From Hyphomicrobiales bacterium (GTDB taxonomy: Bacteria > Pseudomonadota > Alphaproteobacteria > Rhizobiales > Rhizobiaceae): a DNA stretch of 64,000 nt. The translations under genes were made by a program, and so were the position numbers. Position 1 is the first letter of the stretch; each line of letters starts with the position of its first letter. The DNA lies in NCBI GenBank assembly GCA_900468805.1, contig UEIF01000007.1, positions 152,114 through 216,113 of the forward strand, in the 5' to 3' direction. Below the pieces are notes generated by a model. That model saw nothing but the letters and a program-made list of their open reading frames with translations. It was not told the DNA's origin and did not search any database. Of this stretch, positions 56,021 to 64,000 are shown piece after piece.

Positions 56021-56638
56021 TCAGGTGCGGCTGCCGGCAAGCTTTTCCGAGAGCGTGCCGATCTGCTCCTGCGCGGTGCGATCGGCGGGGTAGACATCCA
56101 GGACGCGCTCCCAGGCTTTGAGGGTAATCTGGTCATTGCCCGTGGTGGCGAGGATAGCCGCCATGCCCGACAGGGCGCCGAAATGACGGGGCTCGATCTT
56201 CAGCACTTGTTCGATGTCGGCCATCGATTTGCGATAGTTGCCGAGCACGAAGTTCAGCGTTGCACGCCGGTTCCAGCTTTCGGCATAGGCCGGTTTCAGG
56301 GCGATGGCTTCATCCAGAAAATCGAGCGCTGCCGGATTGCGCTTTTCCTCGATCGCCTTGTGGGCCCATTGCATCAGGAGATTGATCGTCGCGCTGTTGG
56401 AATCGTTCCATTCCATGCGGATCTGATTGGCGATGCCGCTTGCCTTGTCGGGGTCGCGCTCACGCTTCAACTGCCCATAGAGCCGGTCAAGACGCTGCTT
56501 TGGAGACGAATCGGAATCGGCCGGCTGTTCGACGATAACGTTCTTCTGCTGAGCCATAGCGGGGAGAGCAGGAGCGAACAGGGTGAGGGCAAGCGGCAGC
56601 GCCGCTGAGGTCAAAGCAAAAAAGCGCATGGCGGACAT
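56021..56638 (-). CDS. Exported TPR-repeat protein
   Basis: 205 aa from ATG 56638 or 56629; the extension to 56737 runs into the rpmJ 3' region and is not preferred. Signal peptide to about residue 30 (PALPAMA-QQ). Two or three tetratricopeptide repeats (about 85-195; PAALDFLDEAIALKPAYAESW and YRKSMADIEQVLKIEPRHFG). A periplasmic scaffold, partner unknown. It lies 99 bp downstream of rpmJ on the same strand. Confidence 0.85.
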   Translation of the reverse strand: MSAMRFFALTSAALPLALTLFAPALPAMAQQKNVIVEQPADSDSSPKQRLDRLYGQLKRERDPDKASGIANQIRMEWNDSNSATINLLMQWAHKAIEEKRNPAALDFLDEAIALKPAYAESWNRRATLNFVLGNYRKSMADIEQVLKIEPRHFGALSGMAAILATTGNDQITLKAWERVLDVYPADRTAQEQIGTLSEKLAGSRT

Positions 56639-56737
56639 ATTAGCCCGCCATCGCAGAAGATCAAACAAATTTGGCGTGATCACCGAAGCGACCAACGGAT
56701 ATGCCCGCCTGAGGGCAGGCAAACCGGATACGCGCAA

Positions 56738-56863
56738 TCAGCCCTGACGAGCCTTGTAGCGCGGGTTCTGCTTGTTGATGATGTAGATGCGGCCCTTGCG
56801 GCGAACGAGACGGTTGTCACGATGACGCGCCTTGAGCGACTTGAGCGAATTCTTGATCTTCAT
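56738..56863 (-). CDS. rpmJ: 50S ribosomal protein bL36, zinc-free type
   Basis: 41 aa, encoded on the minus strand: it begins [17 protein letters not shown] and ends [12 protein letters not shown]. It is highly basic, matches bL36, and contains no cysteine, so it is the C-minus paralogue that does not bind zinc (standard L36 has a CxxC...C...H site). It binds 23S rRNA near the GTPase-associated region. The gene is short enough to be easily missed. Confidence 0.93.
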   Translation of the reverse strand: MKIKNSLKSLKARHRDNRLVRRKGRIYIINKQNPRYKARQG

Positions 56864-56923
56864 TTTTCTGATCCGCGATGTTTCTGGGGGAATTCACATT
56901 CGCCCGTGTCTTTTAACAATCAA

Positions 56924-56950
56924 AAGCGCGCCAGCTGGGCGCGCTCTTTA
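56924..56950 (-). terminator. Intrinsic terminator of purK
   Basis: On the minus strand AGCGCGCC and GGCGCGCT (56925-56932 with 56938-56945) form a stem with TTTTG after it, 51 bp past the purK stop and before rpmJ. Confidence 0.75.
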
Positions 56951-57000
56951 GGTGGGGGAGCAGATAACCCGGCCTCTTTCTTGTGTCAACCACGTGAAGG

Positions 57001-58104
57001 TTATTTTCCGTGGTTTTCAGGCGATATCCCGGGCAGTGCTCCGGATGCTTTACCCGTCAGCGTGGTCACATGACCCATCTTCCGGCCAGGGCGCGACTCG
57101 GTCTTGCCGTAGAGATGCACCAGGGTGTCATCGTGCTTCAGCCAGTCCGGAACCGCAAGGATATCATCACCGATCAGGTTCTGCATCACACAATCGGAAT
57201 GCCGCCTGGGATTGCCGAGCGGCAGGCCGGCAACGGCGCGGATATGCTGCTCGAATTGCGAGACGACGCAGGCAGCTTCCGTCCAGTGGCCGGAATTGTG
57301 CACGCGCGGCGCCATCTCGTTGACGATCAGGCTGCCATCGGCCAGCACGAAGAACTCGATGCCGATGACGCCGACATAATCGAGCGCGGCGAGAATCTGT
57401 TCGGCAGCCTTGCGCGCCGCATCGGCGGTGGCAGCCGAGATCGCCGCCGGTACGGTCGATGTATGAAGGATGCCGTTGCGATGGACATTTTCGGCCGGAT
57501 CGAAGCAGAGCACGGTGCCATCGGTGGCGCGCGCGGCGATAATCGAGACCTCGCGTTCAAAGGCGACGAAGCTTTCGAGGATGAGCGGCACCGAGCCGAG
57601 CTCCGCATAGGCGCCGTCTGGAATGTCGGCCGGCGAACGGAACACCTTCTGGCCCTTGCCATCATAGCCGAGGCGGCGGGTCTTCAGCACGCCCTGATCG
57701 CCGAAATCCTTCAGCGCCGATTCGAGATCGGCCTGGCCGTCGACGGCATGGAAACGGGCGGTCGGGATGCCGCAGCCATTGATGAAACGTTTTTCGATGA
57801 GGCGGTCCTGTGCGGCTTCCAGCGCCTTTGGCGGCGGATAGACAGGTACGTTCTTCGCCAGCGTTTCGGCAGCGGCAACGGGCACGTTCTCGAATTCGTA
57901 GGTCACGACATCGCAAAGCTTGGCCAGTTCGGCGAGTGCTGCCGGGTCGTCATAGGCGGCGACAATCTGCCGGTTGGCAAGCTGGGCGGCGGGGCTGTCG
58001 GCCTGCTGCTCCAATATCACCGTGCGGAAATTCAGCCGGGCTGCGGCCATGGCAAGCATGCGGCCGAGCTGGCCGCCGCCGATAATGCCTATTGTCCTTA
58101 CCAT
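57001..58104 (-). CDS. purK: N5-carboxyaminoimidazole ribonucleotide synthase
   Basis: 367 aa from ATG 58104, which shares a base with the purE stop (TGATG). N-terminal GGGQLGRML is the preATP-grasp motif; the ATP-grasp and its KTRRLGYDGKGQ glycine-rich loop (around 150), ESFVAFEREVS and NEMAPRVHNSGHWT follow. It makes N5-CAIR from AIR, ATP and bicarbonate in purine synthesis. It is third in an operon YdcH-purE-purK and closes with a terminator at 56924. Confidence 0.96.
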   Translation of the reverse strand: MVRTIGIIGGGQLGRMLAMAAARLNFRTVILEQQADSPAAQLANRQIVAAYDDPAALAELAKLCDVVTYEFENVPVAAAETLAKNVPVYPPPKALEAAQDRLIEKRFINGCGIPTARFHAVDGQADLESALKDFGDQGVLKTRRLGYDGKGQKVFRSPADIPDGAYAELGSVPLILESFVAFEREVSIIAARATDGTVLCFDPAENVHRNGILHTSTVPAAISAATADAARKAAEQILAALDYVGVIGIEFFVLADGSLIVNEMAPRVHNSGHWTEAACVVSQFEQHIRAVAGLPLGNPRRHSDCVMQNLIGDDILAVPDWLKHDDTLVHLYGKTESRPGRKMGHVTTLTGKASGALPGISPENHGK

Positions 58105-58604
58105 CAGAGATCGTCCATCGGATATTCGGCGACGGAGGCGCTCTGGCGCTCGCGCCATTCATCGAGGCGGTCGGCGATTTCATCGTCGGAGAGGGCAAGC
58201 ACGGCAGCGGCAAGAAGGGCCGCATTGATCGCGCCGGCCTTGCCGATGGCAAGCGTGCCGACGGGGATGCCGCCCGGCATCTGTACGATGGAAAGCAGGC
58301 TGTCCTGACCGGACATTGTCTTTGACTGGACCGGCACACCGAAGACCGGCAGCGGCGTCATGGCTGCCGTCATGCCCGGAAGATGGGCCGCGCCGCCTGC
58401 ACCTGCGATAATGACTTTGAAGCCCTCGGCACGCGCGCCTTTGGCGAAGGTTACGAGTCGGTCGGGTGTGCGATGAGCCGAGATGATACGCGCGTCATAC
58501 TCGATTTCCAGCGCCTCCAGCGTATCGGCAGCATTCTTCATGGTTTCCCAGTCGGACTGGCTACCCATGATAATGGCGACTGGCGGTCTGTCTGTTATCG
58601 TCAC
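58104..58604 (-). CDS. purE: N5-carboxyaminoimidazole ribonucleotide mutase
   Basis: 166 aa. GSQSDWETM near the N-terminus, SAHRTPDRL and [11 protein letters not shown] are the class I PurE motifs. It moves the carboxylate of N5-CAIR to give CAIR. Its stop overlaps the purK start by one base (translational coupling), and it starts 10 bp after the YdcH-like gene. Confidence 0.97.
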   Translation of the reverse strand: MTITDRPPVAIIMGSQSDWETMKNAADTLEALEIEYDARIISAHRTPDRLVTFAKGARAEGFKVIIAGAGGAAHLPGMTAAMTPLPVFGVPVQSKTMSGQDSLLSIVQMPGGIPVGTLAIGKAGAINAALLAAAVLALSDDEIADRLDEWRERQSASVAEYPMDDL

Positions 58605-58614
58605 AATCGTTCCT

Positions 58615-58818
58615 TCAGGCGATGATATCAGGGATGATCTGGTCTTCCAGCTTGGAGAGCTTGTCCTTGATGACCAGCTTCTTCTTCTTCATGCGCTGGA
58701 CGCGCAGGGCATCGCAGCCGGTTTCAATCATGGCGTTGATCGCGGCGTCGTAATCCTCGTGCTCCTGACGCAGACGCGCCACGATGAGCCTGATTTCCGC
58801 CTGTTCCTGATCGGCCAT
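58615..58818 (-). CDS. YdcH-like protein (DUF465)
   Basis: 67 aa, mostly helical and highly charged: [20 protein letters not shown] and [20 protein letters not shown]. It matches the short YdcH/DUF465 family. The function is unknown. It is the first gene of the purE-purK operon (10 bp before purE) and is one of two divergent members in this locus (the other at 59049). Confidence 0.88.
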   Translation of the reverse strand: MADQEQAEIRLIVARLRQEHEDYDAAINAMIETGCDALRVQRMKKKKLVIKDKLSKLEDQIIPDIIA

Positions 58819-59048
58819 TAATATTCCCCATAGTCGTCTTCGGACCTTGTCCGGTCTGCCGATAATTTCCGCAAGCTCCTATCACCAAATAGAGGTAACG
58901 GGAAGTTAGTGTTGATCATGAATTTGCCGCTTAGTCTCCATCTTTTGGCCTTCGACAAGCCTTCAAAAATGTGTCACAGTCCGCTGGTTGACACCTTGGA
59001 TCTCCAGCGATGGATGGCTGGGGAGAGGTAAGAGGAAGGAAGGGTCAA

Positions 59049-59222
59049 ATGACTGTTCAAGCTCATCTTGAATCGCTCCAGAAAAAGCATGTCGCTCTCG
59101 AGGAAGAGTTGCATGTCCTGAGAACATCTCCCTCTATTTCCGATACTGAACTTGCCGAATGCAAGCGCCGTAAGCTGCGTATTAAGGACGAGATCGAGCG
59201 TCTCAAGTCATCCGTCCATTGA
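59049..59222 (+). CDS. YdcH-like protein (DUF465)
   Basis: 57 aa from ATG 59049, which follows GGAAGGG; the frame is open from 59010 without a site. HLESLQKKHVALEEELHVL and LAECKRRKLRIKDEIERL give two charged helices, as in the first copy. The function is unknown. Divergent from the 58615 copy across a 230-bp region that contains no obvious gene. Confidence 0.85.
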   Translation: MTVQAHLESLQKKHVALEEELHVLRTSPSISDTELAECKRRKLRIKDEIERLKSSVH

Positions 59223-59373
59223 TCTTTCCAGGATCGCCGGACATCAGTCTTGCGCAAGAAAAGGTGAAACCCCGCAATTTTCCAGACAATCAAGCAAGAC
59301 CCGGTGATTAACCGAGATCAAGCGCCAGTCCCATGCATGCGGCATCGGGCTGGCGTTTTCACGAGAGGTGCCT

Positions 59374-59634
59374 TCAGGCCCAGAACTGATCCAGCCAGAG
59401 ATTGAGCTTATCGAAGCCGCGGTTATTGACCGTGTAGATGCGTTTCGTGCCTTCCGAGGTCACGGAAACGAGGTTGCTTTCAAGCAGTGCCTTCAGGTGT
59501 TGCGACACGGCAGGGCGGCTGATCGGCAGGCCCTCGGCGAGCTCATTGACCGTCTTTGGCGCGCGCCGCAATTCTTCCAGCAGAAACCGCCGGTTCGGAT
59601 CGGCAATCGCAGTGAAGGGGTCCGCGTTCGACAT
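59374..59634 (-). CDS. ArsR-family transcriptional regulator
   Basis: 86 aa winged helix: FTAIADPNRRFLLEELRRAPKTVNELAEGLPISRPAVSQHLKALLE over residues 8-53. The metal-binding ELCVCDL-type Cys motif and the C-terminal His ligands are absent, so it is not a classical metal sensor. It lies 65 bp downstream of a TSUP permease gene on the same strand, so it probably controls that transporter in an operon. Confidence 0.9.
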   Translation of the reverse strand: MSNADPFTAIADPNRRFLLEELRRAPKTVNELAEGLPISRPAVSQHLKALLESNLVSVTSEGTKRIYTVNNRGFDKLNLWLDQFWA

Positions 59635-59699
59635 GACAAAAAGCTACGTCAAACAGGCCTTTCCAGCAAGGAAATTGTGCATCGCAATGGAACGGAAAC

Positions 59700-60464
59700 C
59701 TATTCGAGTATGCCTTCGTGCAGGATCAGAAAAGCCGCGATCAGCGCCATGGCATACATGAAGGGATAGAATATCTCCGGCTTCATGCGCCGTACACACC
59801 ATGCGCCGGTAATCGTTGCCAGAGGGGCGAAGGGCAGGAGCGTTGCGGAAGCCAAGAGATTGCGGGTGTCGAGCTGGCCGAGCGCGAAATAGGGAACGAG
59901 TTTTACGGCATTCAGAATTGCGAAGAAGCGCACGCTCGTGCCGATGAACTCCCTCGGCGGCAGTTTGAGCGGCAGGGCGTAAATCTGGAAGGGCGCGCCG
60001 CCGGCATGGGCGACGAAGCTGCCGTAGCCGGAAAACGTGCCCCATAGGCTCGCCAGCACCGGGCGCTGGAGACGCGGCGGCATGATCTTTCCCTTGCCGG
60101 GGCCGAAATTGTTCCAGAAGTAACGCAAGCAGAAGGCCACCGTGACGGCACCGATGAGAATCCGGAGCACATAGCCGGGCACGAGGGCGGAGGTAGCCCA
60201 ACCGAAGGCGATGCCGAGGATAGCCCCCGGCAGCATGATCTTCAGCGTCGCCCAGTCGCCATGCTGGCGCCAGATCACCAGCGATATCATGTCCATGAAG
60301 ACGAGGATGGGCAGCAGGATCGCGGCGGCTTCGACAGGTGCGACGACGAGGGCGAGAAAGGGAAGGCCGATCAGCGACAAAGCGTCGCCCATCCCGCCTT
60401 TGGCAAGCCCGATCAGGATGACAGCCGGGATTGCGGCGTAGTAGAATGACAGATCTTGCGGCAC
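59700..60464 (-). CDS. TSUP-family sulfite exporter TauE/SafE-like permease
   Basis: 254 aa with about eight hydrophobic segments and the duplicated TSUP pattern: GLAKGGMGDALSLIGLPFLALVV in the first half and WGTFSGYGSFVAHAGGAPFQIY in the second. Members export sulfite or organosulfonates, or import small anions; the substrate here is unknown. It is transcribed with an ArsR-family gene behind it. Confidence 0.9.
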   Translation of the reverse strand: MPQDLSFYYAAIPAVILIGLAKGGMGDALSLIGLPFLALVVAPVEAAAILLPILVFMDMISLVIWRQHGDWATLKIMLPGAILGIAFGWATSALVPGYVLRILIGAVTVAFCLRYFWNNFGPGKGKIMPPRLQRPVLASLWGTFSGYGSFVAHAGGAPFQIYALPLKLPPREFIGTSVRFFAILNAVKLVPYFALGQLDTRNLLASATLLPFAPLATITGAWCVRRMKPEIFYPFMYAMALIAAFLILHEGILE

Positions 60465-60572
60465 GCTTTTGAAGTTCCTCCCCTTGCAAGCCCCCTCTAT
60501 CGGAATTACTCACTCAAAACGAGTGCGGATCCGCCATAGAGCTGGAAAAACCGCCGCAGATGGAAAGACTTC

Positions 60573-61226
60573 ATGACCGAACCGGAAAATCGCTGCCGCC
60601 TTGTCCTTGTTGTACCCGACATCGCCGATGCCGATGAGCGGGCAAAAATCGTCGCCGATGCGCTTGACGGTGGCGATATCGCGTCCGTCATTCTGCCGCA
60701 ATACGATCTGGATGACGGCAGCTTCCAGAAACATGCCGAGAAGCTCGTACCCATCATCCAGGACGCGGGAGCTGCGGCTCTCATCGCCGGCGACAGCCGC
60801 GTGGTCGGCCGTTCGAAGGCCGATGGCTTGCACATCACCGGACCGGCAAGCGAGATTGCCGATGCAATCGATCGTTATGCAGACAAGCTGATCGTCGGCG
60901 GCGGCAATGCGGCCGACCGGCACACGGCGCTGGCCGTGGGCGAGGAACGGCCAGACTACATCTTCTTTGGCAAGCTCGACGGCGACATCAAGCCGGACGC
61001 GCATCCGAAGAACCTGGCGCTTGCCGAGTGGTGGGCTTCCATGATCGAAATCCCGTGCATCGTAATGGGCGGCACTGATCCTGCTTCCGCGCTTGCCGTT
61101 GCCGAGACCGGAGCAGAGTTCGTCGCGATGCACATGGGCGTGTTTGCCGAGCCGGCACAGGCGCGGTCGATCGTGGCTCAGATCAATGCGTTGCTTGACG
61201 AAAAAGCGCCACGGTTTGAGGATTGA
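60573..61226 (+). CDS. Thiamine-phosphate synthase-like protein
   Basis: 217 aa TIM-barrel with the ThiE-like pattern: LVLVVPDIADAD, VILPQYDLDDGSF, AALIAGDSRVVGRSKADGLHI, RPDYIFFGK and CIVMGGTDPASA. It lacks the standard ThiE phosphate-binding motif of GxxG type, so it is a diverged member of the family seen in rhizobia beside the Sel1 protein. A role in thiamine synthesis is inferred, not shown. Confidence 0.72.
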   Translation: MTEPENRCRLVLVVPDIADADERAKIVADALDGGDIASVILPQYDLDDGSFQKHAEKLVPIIQDAGAAALIAGDSRVVGRSKADGLHITGPASEIADAIDRYADKLIVGGGNAADRHTALAVGEERPDYIFFGKLDGDIKPDAHPKNLALAEWWASMIEIPCIVMGGTDPASALAVAETGAEFVAMHMGVFAEPAQARSIVAQINALLDEKAPRFED

Positions 61227-61236
61227 TATCGCGCTT

Positions 61237-62319
61237 ATGCCGATCCCCGCCCGCCTTTCGAGATGCGCTCTCCTCTGCATGACCGCCCTGTTGGCGGTCC
61301 AACCGGAATTCGTGCTGGCGCAGGCGAATGAAGCGATCACCGAACCCTCCGCAACTCCGAGCCAGACTTTCCGCACCGACCGGCCACAGCCGCCCGACGG
61401 CACCATTCCATCCGATGGCGTCGGGGTTTTTGATCGCATGGGTGCGAAGCTACCCGACCTGCCGCCTGAAAAGGAATATAAGGGACAGATCGACGAGGCG
61501 TTCGGCGCCTATCAGCGCGGCTATTACCTGACCGCCATGGACAAGGCGCTGCCGCGGGCACAGCTCGGCGATCCGGCTGCCCAGACTTTGATCGCGGAAA
61601 TCCTATCGCAGGGGCTCGGCGTCAAGCGGGACATGAAGAACGCAGCCTTCTGGTACGGCAAGGCGGCCGAGGGCGGCGATCCTGCCGCCATGTTTAAATA
61701 TGCCCTGCTTCTCATGGAGGGCAACAACGTCACGCGCGACAAGGTGAAGGCCGACGAATTCATGCGCAAGGCGGCTGATGGGGGCAATCCGTCTGCCGAA
61801 TTCAACTGGGCGCAGACGCTCGTTGCCGACAATCCCGGCGACAAGGGGCTGAAGCTCGCCTTGCCTTACTATGAGAAGTCGGCAGAACAGGGCGTCGCCG
61901 ATGCGCAATATGCAGTCGCGCAGATCTACCAGAAGCTTTCCGATCTGCCGGACGAAAAGAAGCTTCTGGCCCGCGAGTGGCTGGCGCGCGCTGCGCGCGC
62001 GGGGTTCGATACGGCGCAGCTCGACATGGGTATTTGGCTGGTTAACGGCATCGGCGGGCCGAAGGATTATGTGCGCGGCTTCGAATGGCTGAAGCTTGCC
62101 GCCAACCGCGGCAATGTCGTTGCACAGAACAAGCTCGCACATCTCTACATCAATGCGCTGGGCACGCCGCCCAACCCGATCGAGGCCGCGAAATGGTACG
62201 TGCTGTCGCGGCGGGCAGGCCTGACCGATCCGCTGCTCGAGGATTTCTACCTCGGTATCGAGGACGATCAGCAGAAGGCGGCGATCGAGGCGGCAAACAA
62301 GTTCCGCCGGACCAACTGA
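61237..62319 (+). CDS. Exported Sel1-like repeat protein
   Basis: 360 aa from ATG 61237; the frame is open to 61093 inside the preceding gene. Signal peptide ends near FVLA-QA (residue 29). From about 95 to 345 there are tandem Sel1 repeats of about 36 residues (for example NAAFWYGKAAEGGDPAAMFKY, then ADEFMRKAADGGNPSAEFNW). Such solenoids mediate protein contacts; in rhizobia ExoR-like members regulate surface polysaccharide, but this one has no ExoR identity by inspection. It follows the ThiE-like gene by 10 bp. Confidence 0.87.
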   Translation: MPIPARLSRCALLCMTALLAVQPEFVLAQANEAITEPSATPSQTFRTDRPQPPDGTIPSDGVGVFDRMGAKLPDLPPEKEYKGQIDEAFGAYQRGYYLTAMDKALPRAQLGDPAAQTLIAEILSQGLGVKRDMKNAAFWYGKAAEGGDPAAMFKYALLLMEGNNVTRDKVKADEFMRKAADGGNPSAEFNWAQTLVADNPGDKGLKLALPYYEKSAEQGVADAQYAVAQIYQKLSDLPDEKKLLAREWLARAARAGFDTAQLDMGIWLVNGIGGPKDYVRGFEWLKLAANRGNVVAQNKLAHLYINALGTPPNPIEAAKWYVLSRRAGLTDPLLEDFYLGIEDDQQKAAIEAANKFRRTN

Positions 62320-62334
62320 CGCGCGGGCCTTGCC

Positions 62335-64000
62335 TTAGAAAAGCGCGTCCTCGAACAGATCTTCGTCGCTCTGGGCTTTTTGCGGCTCAACAGGCGCGGC
62401 TGCCGCGGTTTCCTCGGTGGGGGGAATGATGTCGCGATGGACATTGCGTTCCTGCACCATGGTGTAGAGCTTGAAGATCTTGCGGTCGAGCGGGGCGATC
62501 GCTTCGGCAATGTCGGAGATATCGGCGATCTGGTCGCCGGCCACGGTTTCCAGCACGTCGGCGCAGCGGGCGAGCACGTCGCCGAGATCGTGCTGGAAAT
62601 CGAGCTTGCCGATCAGCAGGTTGATCTTGGTCGCGACCTCGCGGCCATGTTCGGCAAGCACCTTGAGCTCGTCTTCCATCAGGTTGGCGGCGGAGCGGAT
62701 CGTGCCGACGGCCGAGGTGAGGCTTTCGGCAAGGCCGCCGTTCTTGGCACTGCCTGCAGGAGCAACGCGTCCGGCCGAGGCTTCGAGCGCTGGCAGGCCG
62801 TTGACGATGGCGTCGGCTGAATCATCGAGCTTGCCGGCAAAGATGCGTAATTCGCCTGTGACAACGTTGATCGACTTGCCCTCTTCGCCGAGGCGGCTGC
62901 AGCGCAGGTTGGTGTTCAGCGCCATATAGTGGATATCGATCTTGACCGCGCGGATCGCCTCGATGGAGTGCAGAAGCGTCGCGGCGGTGCCGAGCGTCGA
63001 CTGGCTGACCTGGTCGGCCTGACGGCTTGCGGCATCGACCTGCTTGACGATCTCGTGGGCGGCCGAGACGCTGGATTCCAGCGCACGCATGAAATTGCCG
63101 TCGCTGCCGTCGCTCCGACCGCTCATCTGGTCGCGCAATCTCAGAATTCCCTGCGTATCCTGGCTGAAGCTCGCGATGGTCTGCACGACATTGCGGGAAT
63201 CCCGCTGGAAATCCGTGCACATGTCCGCCATCTGCGCAGCAGTCAGGTGATGGATGACGTTCATCAGGCGCTTGCGTGCATCGGCATTAAGTTTGGCGCC
63301 GTCTTCGCTCGCGAAGAAATCCTGCAGCAGCGAAAAGGTGCTTTGTACATGCTCGATGCGCTGACGGGTGATATCGCCGATCTGCAATGCGGAAAGCGTG
63401 GATGCAACCTTGCTCTGCACACCACGGGCGATGGCGCCTACGTCGCGGGCGATCGCTCCGAGATTCTGGCGGTGATCGGCAATCTTCTTTGCGTCGTCCT
63501 GGAGCGCCCTGGCGACAGCGGGAACGGTATCGGCATAGTTCTTGGCGAGATTATAGCCGAAGGACAGGGCGAGCTTGACCTCCTTCTGCAGACTGTCGAG
63601 ATGGGTGGCAAAGCGATTGACTTCGTCGGTCCCTGAATAGATGCGTTCGAGAATTTCCTGAGCGAAACCCGCAAATTCGGCAAGGCCGGCGCCTGTTATT
63701 TTCACCGTGACCGCAAAGGTCCGCAGATAACGCATCGTTTCCTGCATATCCGCGACATGTCGGTGCAGTTCCGAACCTGTCTGGGCAAGTGCCGTCAGTG
63801 CCTGCTGGCGGTTTTGTTCCGCCCCCGGAAGCTCGATCAGGTTCTGGACGGTCGCATTGAGATCGGCGCTGGTGTCACTCGCCTCATTGTTGTCCAGTGC
63901 CCTGGTGATCTGGTCCAACGACGTCAAAAGACGATTGAGGACATCCATGACTGACAACAGGACGGTGCCACCTTCGAGGAAGCGTTCCTCGACCTGGGAA
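62335..64000 (-). CDS. Soluble chemotaxis-like coiled-coil protein (5' partial)
   Basis: The frame is open to the right edge, so the true start lies beyond 64000; possible internal starts are 63957 (TTG) and 63948 (ATG), but the codons before them look coding. At least 555 residues are visible, mostly long helices with heptad-like Ala/Leu spacing and methyl-accepting-like segments (GDITRQRIEHVQ, ALNTNLRCSRLGEEGKSI, IGKLDFQHDLGDVLARC). No membrane segment or signal sequence is seen, so it is cytoplasmic. The protein ends in an acidic tail DEDLFEDALF. It resembles soluble chemoreceptor-like proteins; partner proteins are not visible. Confidence 0.75.
   Translation of the reverse strand, partial: SQVEERFLEGGTVLLSVMDVLNRLLTSLDQITRALDNNEASDTSADLNATVQNLIELPGAEQNRQQALTALAQTGSELHRHVADMQETMRYLRTFAVTVKITGAGLAEFAGFAQEILERIYSGTDEVNRFATHLDSLQKEVKLALSFGYNLAKNYADTVPAVARALQDDAKKIADHRQNLGAIARDVGAIARGVQSKVASTLSALQIGDITRQRIEHVQSTFSLLQDFFASEDGAKLNADARKRLMNVIHHLTAAQMADMCTDFQRDSRNVVQTIASFSQDTQGILRLRDQMSGRSDGSDGNFMRALESSVSAAHEIVKQVDAASRQADQVSQSTLGTAATLLHSIEAIRAVKIDIHYMALNTNLRCSRLGEEGKSINVVTGELRIFAGKLDDSADAIVNGLPALEASAGRVAPAGSAKNGGLAESLTSAVGTIRSAANLMEDELKVLAEHGREVATKINLLIGKLDFQHDLGDVLARCADVLETVAGDQIADISDIAEAIAPLDRKIFKLYTMVQERNVHRDIIPPTEETAAAAPVEPQKAQSDEDLFEDALF

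Overview
The window looks like a piece of the main chromosome of a Rhizobiaceae alphaproteobacterium (Rhizobium/Agrobacterium group). The basis is gene content and family resemblance: homospermidine synthase, an Omp10-type lipoprotein, a GapR/DUF2312 protein, a zinc-free L36, an MmgR/suhB-type small RNA, a ROSE-like RNA thermometer behind a sigma-32 type promoter, and palindromic intergenic repeats of rhizobial character. I see no tRNA, rRNA, IS element, integrase or CRISPR array. The species cannot be fixed from the sequence alone.

Layout. 1-4.3 kb: the end of an N-formylglutamate amidohydrolase, an antisense-strand MmgR-type sRNA, hisN, an alpha/beta hydrolase, an unknown protein and a heat-shock sHSP gene. 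4.3-7.5 kb: a BASS transporter and its divergent LysR regulator sharing a nested palindrome, then threonine aldolase. 7.5-14.5 kb: gltB-gltD (glutamate synthase) with a structured leader and a structured intercistronic gap. 14.7-27.3 kb: envelope functions (a pseudo-SGNH protein and lytic transglycosylase pair, galU, a beta-barrel protein, KpsF/KdsD, an NfeD-SPFH pair), hemH, a LysM-tailed 5'-nucleotidase and omp10. 27.4-34 kb: homospermidine synthase, a DUF3445-YciI-pabC-pabB cluster and oligoendopeptidase F. 34.2-41.6 kb: a sigma-54 activator of the NtrC type, a DUF882 protein, gapR, DUF1244, a second N-formylglutamate amidohydrolase, and DUF1036-pyk.

41.6-55.9 kb is the more variable part: small metabolic modules each paired with a divergent regulator. 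They are tautomerase-cupin-DUF4865 with LysR; GlxA-type AraC with an SDR; HxlR with NTF2-SDR; a membrane-anchored AraC beside a secreted protein; plus a dioxygenase, a PLP ammonia-lyase, gamma-glutamyltransferase and two alpha/beta hydrolases. Inside it lies a 0.4-kb gene-free stretch of G-rich direct and inverted repeats next to an AT-rich core (45.12-45.45 kb), the least explained structure in the window. 56-64 kb returns to core genes: a TPR protein, rpmJ, purE-purK, two YdcH-like proteins, a TSUP transporter with ArsR, a ThiE-like protein, a Sel1-repeat protein and a soluble chemotaxis-like protein that runs off the right edge.

Most of the window is ordinary conserved chromosome. The items most worth following are the 45-kb repeat cluster, two hydrolase-fold proteins that lack catalytic residues (DUF459 at 15.4 kb, alpha/beta hydrolase at 47.4 kb), the RNA elements at 0.7, 3.7, 7.8 and 12.8 kb, the several perfect operator-like palindromes, and an eight-codon micro-ORF at 35.85 kb that reads like the start of a class II amidotransferase.
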